64,000 nt of DNA from Pedobacter fastidiosus (GTDB lineage: Bacteria > Bacteroidota > Bacteroidia > Sphingobacteriales > Sphingobacteriaceae): NCBI RefSeq assembly GCF_014306625.1, contig NZ_JACRYL010000008.1, positions 103,415 to 167,414 on the forward strand. Direction: 5' to 3'. The translations under genes and the position numbers were made by a program. Positions 62,314 through 64,000 of this stretch are shown here, piece by piece (position 1 is the stretch's first letter; every line of letters begins with the position of its first letter). Under the pieces are notes generated by a model. The model was not told the DNA's origin and did no database searches. It worked only from the letters and a program-made list of their open reading frames with translations.

Positions 62314-64000
62314 CTAGATATGAATATCATCTGATGCTAATCTGTCTGTTTCGAAAATTACCTCTATTGCGAGTCCATCACAGTCCTGGATTGTAAAAGT
62401 ACCTCCCAATTGTTTGCTTAATCCACGCATTAAATTCATCCCCATGGAATTACTTGTTTTCAAGTCAAAATCCTTTGGTAGGCCGATACCATTATCTTTA
62501 ATTGTTAATTTGTTATTAATTTTATCGATCTGAAGTAGGGATATGCCAATCAAATTCGAAGCACCATCGGGATATGCATATTTAATCGAATTTGTAATGG
62601 CTTCATTCATAATCAAGCTCAGCGGGATTGCCTGCGATACTGATAAGTGAATTTCATCAAAGTCCTTTTCAAACTGCAAACGGTTACCTGGATCACAGCT
62701 ATCTTTTAAATGACTAATAAATTCTTCCAGATATTCAGCCATATTAATCAGATCAGATCCTTCTGACTGATAGAGTTTTTGATGGATCAGTGCAATGGAT
62801 CGCATTCTATTTTCACTATTTAGAATGGCATCCTTCGCAGCTTTATTATCAATATAATCTGATTGACGTTGCAATAAGCCAATAACGATCTGCAAATTAT
62901 TTTTTACTCGATGGTGAATTTCTTTTAACAGCCATTGTTTCTCGTCGAGCAAATTGTCTTTATCGTCTAAAAGTGAATTCAATTCGTCATTTCTTTGTTG
63001 TATAATTTTATTGGCTTTTTGTTTTTCTCGAAAACTATTGATGAGTACGCCGAGAAACAAAAGCAATAATATAATCATTCCAATAATCAGGTTTTTGATG
63101 TAATTGGCTTGTGATACTTTATCGAGCAATAAAACACGGTCTTTTTGCAACGCCCCAATTGCGGCTTCTTTTTGTAAGGTTTTATAGCGCACCTGTATCT
63201 CAGCAATCTGTCTGGCAGAGGCGACATTGAAGAGAGAATCACTCTTTCGCTTAAATATTCGGAAATGATCCAAAGCAGACTTAAAATTTTGATTTGCAGA
63301 ATCTATTTTATAATAAAAAAACTCATCTTCAGCACTATTCAAAAAGGCTTGGCTATCTGAATGAATATTTTTAAATTCTCTATCCAAAAATATGCGTGCC
63401 TTTGCATATTTTTTTTGCGCCATGTAAAAACCGGCCAGTACTTTATTGCCCCAAGATTCGTCCATAAGTCTACAACGATAGTAAGCAACCATTTTTAAGT
63501 ACCAAGTTTCTGCCTGGCTGTACCGGCCAATCGCATTGTAGTACAGGCCGTATACTTCGGCTTGGCGTCCAATTTGTAGACTATCTAAGGGTGGATATTT
63601 GTTAAAGATTTTTACCGCTTCAGTTAAGGCGGTCTTCGGTATATTTAAAAACACACATTCTCTTGCTAACTCACTAATGTGCAAATATGTAACTTCTGAT
63701 GTTGTATTTCCTTGATTATTTGTTGTTCCAATTTTAATCGCACGCTTGAAATTTTCCAAAGCATTCGCATGGTCATTCATATCTGAATACACATAAGCGA
63801 GCTGTCCATACCGCTGTGCCATATTCTGATATTTCAAGGTATCGCCCCTTTCGTTGGCATTATCAATTGCTAATAGAGCATATTTCAATGCCTTATTTAA
63901 ACTTCCTTTATTCCTGTAAATTGCAGAAAGGTGATAGTAGGTAAAACCAAGATCATTAGAATGGGAGAACTGGTAGGATTTCAGTGCCATAAGGGAATAA
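62314..64000 (-). CDS. TPR-containing sensor histidine kinase (5' end outside window)
   Basis: The visible 558+ residues start inside a TPR array (ALKYALLAIDNANERG, ALENFKRAIKIG and further units to about 260). A single membrane span (YIKNLIIGMIILLLLFLGVL) and coiled coil follow. HisKA_2 with LLKEIHHRVKNNLQIVIGLLQRQ and a HATPase domain (NEAITNSIKYAYPDG, IKDNGIGLP, MGMNLMRGLSKQLGG) end the chain. The frame is open to the window edge, so the true start with signal peptide is not seen. The conventional partner would be a LytTR- or NarL-type regulator; none is visible. Confidence 0.88.
   Translation of the reverse strand, partial: YSLMALKSYQFSHSNDLGFTYYHLSAIYRNKGSLNKALKYALLAIDNANERGDTLKYQNMAQRYGQLAYVYSDMNDHANALENFKRAIKIGTTNNQGNTTSEVTYLHISELARECVFLNIPKTALTEAVKIFNKYPPLDSLQIGRQAEVYGLYYNAIGRYSQAETWYLKMVAYYRCRLMDESWGNKVLAGFYMAQKKYAKARIFLDREFKNIHSDSQAFLNSAEDEFFYYKIDSANQNFKSALDHFRIFKRKSDSLFNVASARQIAEIQVRYKTLQKEAAIGALQKDRVLLLDKVSQANYIKNLIIGMIILLLLFLGVLINSFREKQKANKIIQQRNDELNSLLDDKDNLLDEKQWLLKEIHHRVKNNLQIVIGLLQRQSDYIDNKAAKDAILNSENRMRSIALIHQKLYQSEGSDLINMAEYLEEFISHLKDSCDPGNRLQFEKDFDEIHLSVSQAIPLSLIMNEAITNSIKYAYPDGASNLIGISLLQIDKINNKLTIKDNGIGLPKDFDLKTSNSMGMNLMRGLSKQLGGTFTIQDCDGLAIEVIFETDRLASDDIHI

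Overview
The window is chromosomal DNA from a member of the Bacteroidota, most likely a Pedobacter-like Sphingobacteriaceae. The reasons are: two SusC/SusD pairs, TAnnTTTG-type -7 promoter boxes close to start codons with weak or no Shine-Dalgarno sequences, many PAS/7TM-DISM sensors, S1/P1 nuclease, sulfatases and GH127/GH30 enzymes, low G+C, and long intergenic repeat families. No tRNA, rRNA, prophage or CRISPR array was seen.

Layout. 1-7.3 kb: a family of tiny lipoproteins (one cut by the edge, one decayed, one intact), then housekeeping genes purB, an Nfu-type Fe-S scaffold, an inositol-monophosphatase family gene, lgt, mtaB and ubiX. 7.9-18.4 kb: a multi-PAS histidine kinase, a small OB-fold-like protein, an Hsp70/YegD-like ATPase, a secreted GH127 enzyme, an RsbQ-like hydrolase, an azoreductase with an operator-like palindrome, a Crp/Fnr regulator, and a very convincing encapsulated-ferritin (EncFtn) homologue with no encapsulin beside it. 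18.6-26.4 kb: a susC-susD pair preceded by a 7TM-DISM membrane sensor. The cytoplasmic end of that sensor is a zinc ribbon plus helical region of the IS1595-transposase type, and a long inverted repeat lies between it and susC. 26.4-33.4 kb: a second multi-PAS kinase, exonuclease III, methionine aminopeptidase, a lone receiver and an S1/P1 nuclease. 33.4-34.3 kb: a repeat field with eight tandem units of about 68 bp. 34.3-46.4 kb: a small DUF protein, a frameshifted Na+/H+ antiporter, GH30, a lone receiver, a cold-shock protein with a structured 3' region, two sulfatases, an SDR, a GNAT, a 2H phosphoesterase and a sensor without output domain. 46.4-53.4 kb: a second susC-susD operon, this one carrying a PI-PLC-like phospholipase and a PHP-domain hydrolase and no glycosidase. 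53.7-57.6 kb: SGNH hydrolase, esterase, PiT phosphate transporter and universal stress protein. 57.6-58.6 kb: twelve repeat copies with a 77-bp period. 58.7-60.7 kb: an IS3 element truncated and joined in frame to a phytase-like protein. 60.8-64 kb: an isochorismatase-like secreted hydrolase, an empty stretch with two identical palindromes, and a TPR histidine kinase running off the edge.

How the parts fit. The window mixes core metabolism with nutrient-acquisition islands. The two susCD loci are the main accessory systems: one looks controlled by an unusual transposase-derived membrane regulator, the other looks aimed at phospho-ester or phospholipid material rather than plain polysaccharide. 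Sulfatases, GH127 and GH30 add glycan-processing capacity. Signalling proteins are mostly orphans: kinases without receivers and receivers without kinases. The best candidates for undescribed biology are the DISM-zinc-ribbon regulator with its inverted repeat, the susCD-PLC-PHP operon, the orphan EncFtn and several structured leaders or small RNAs.
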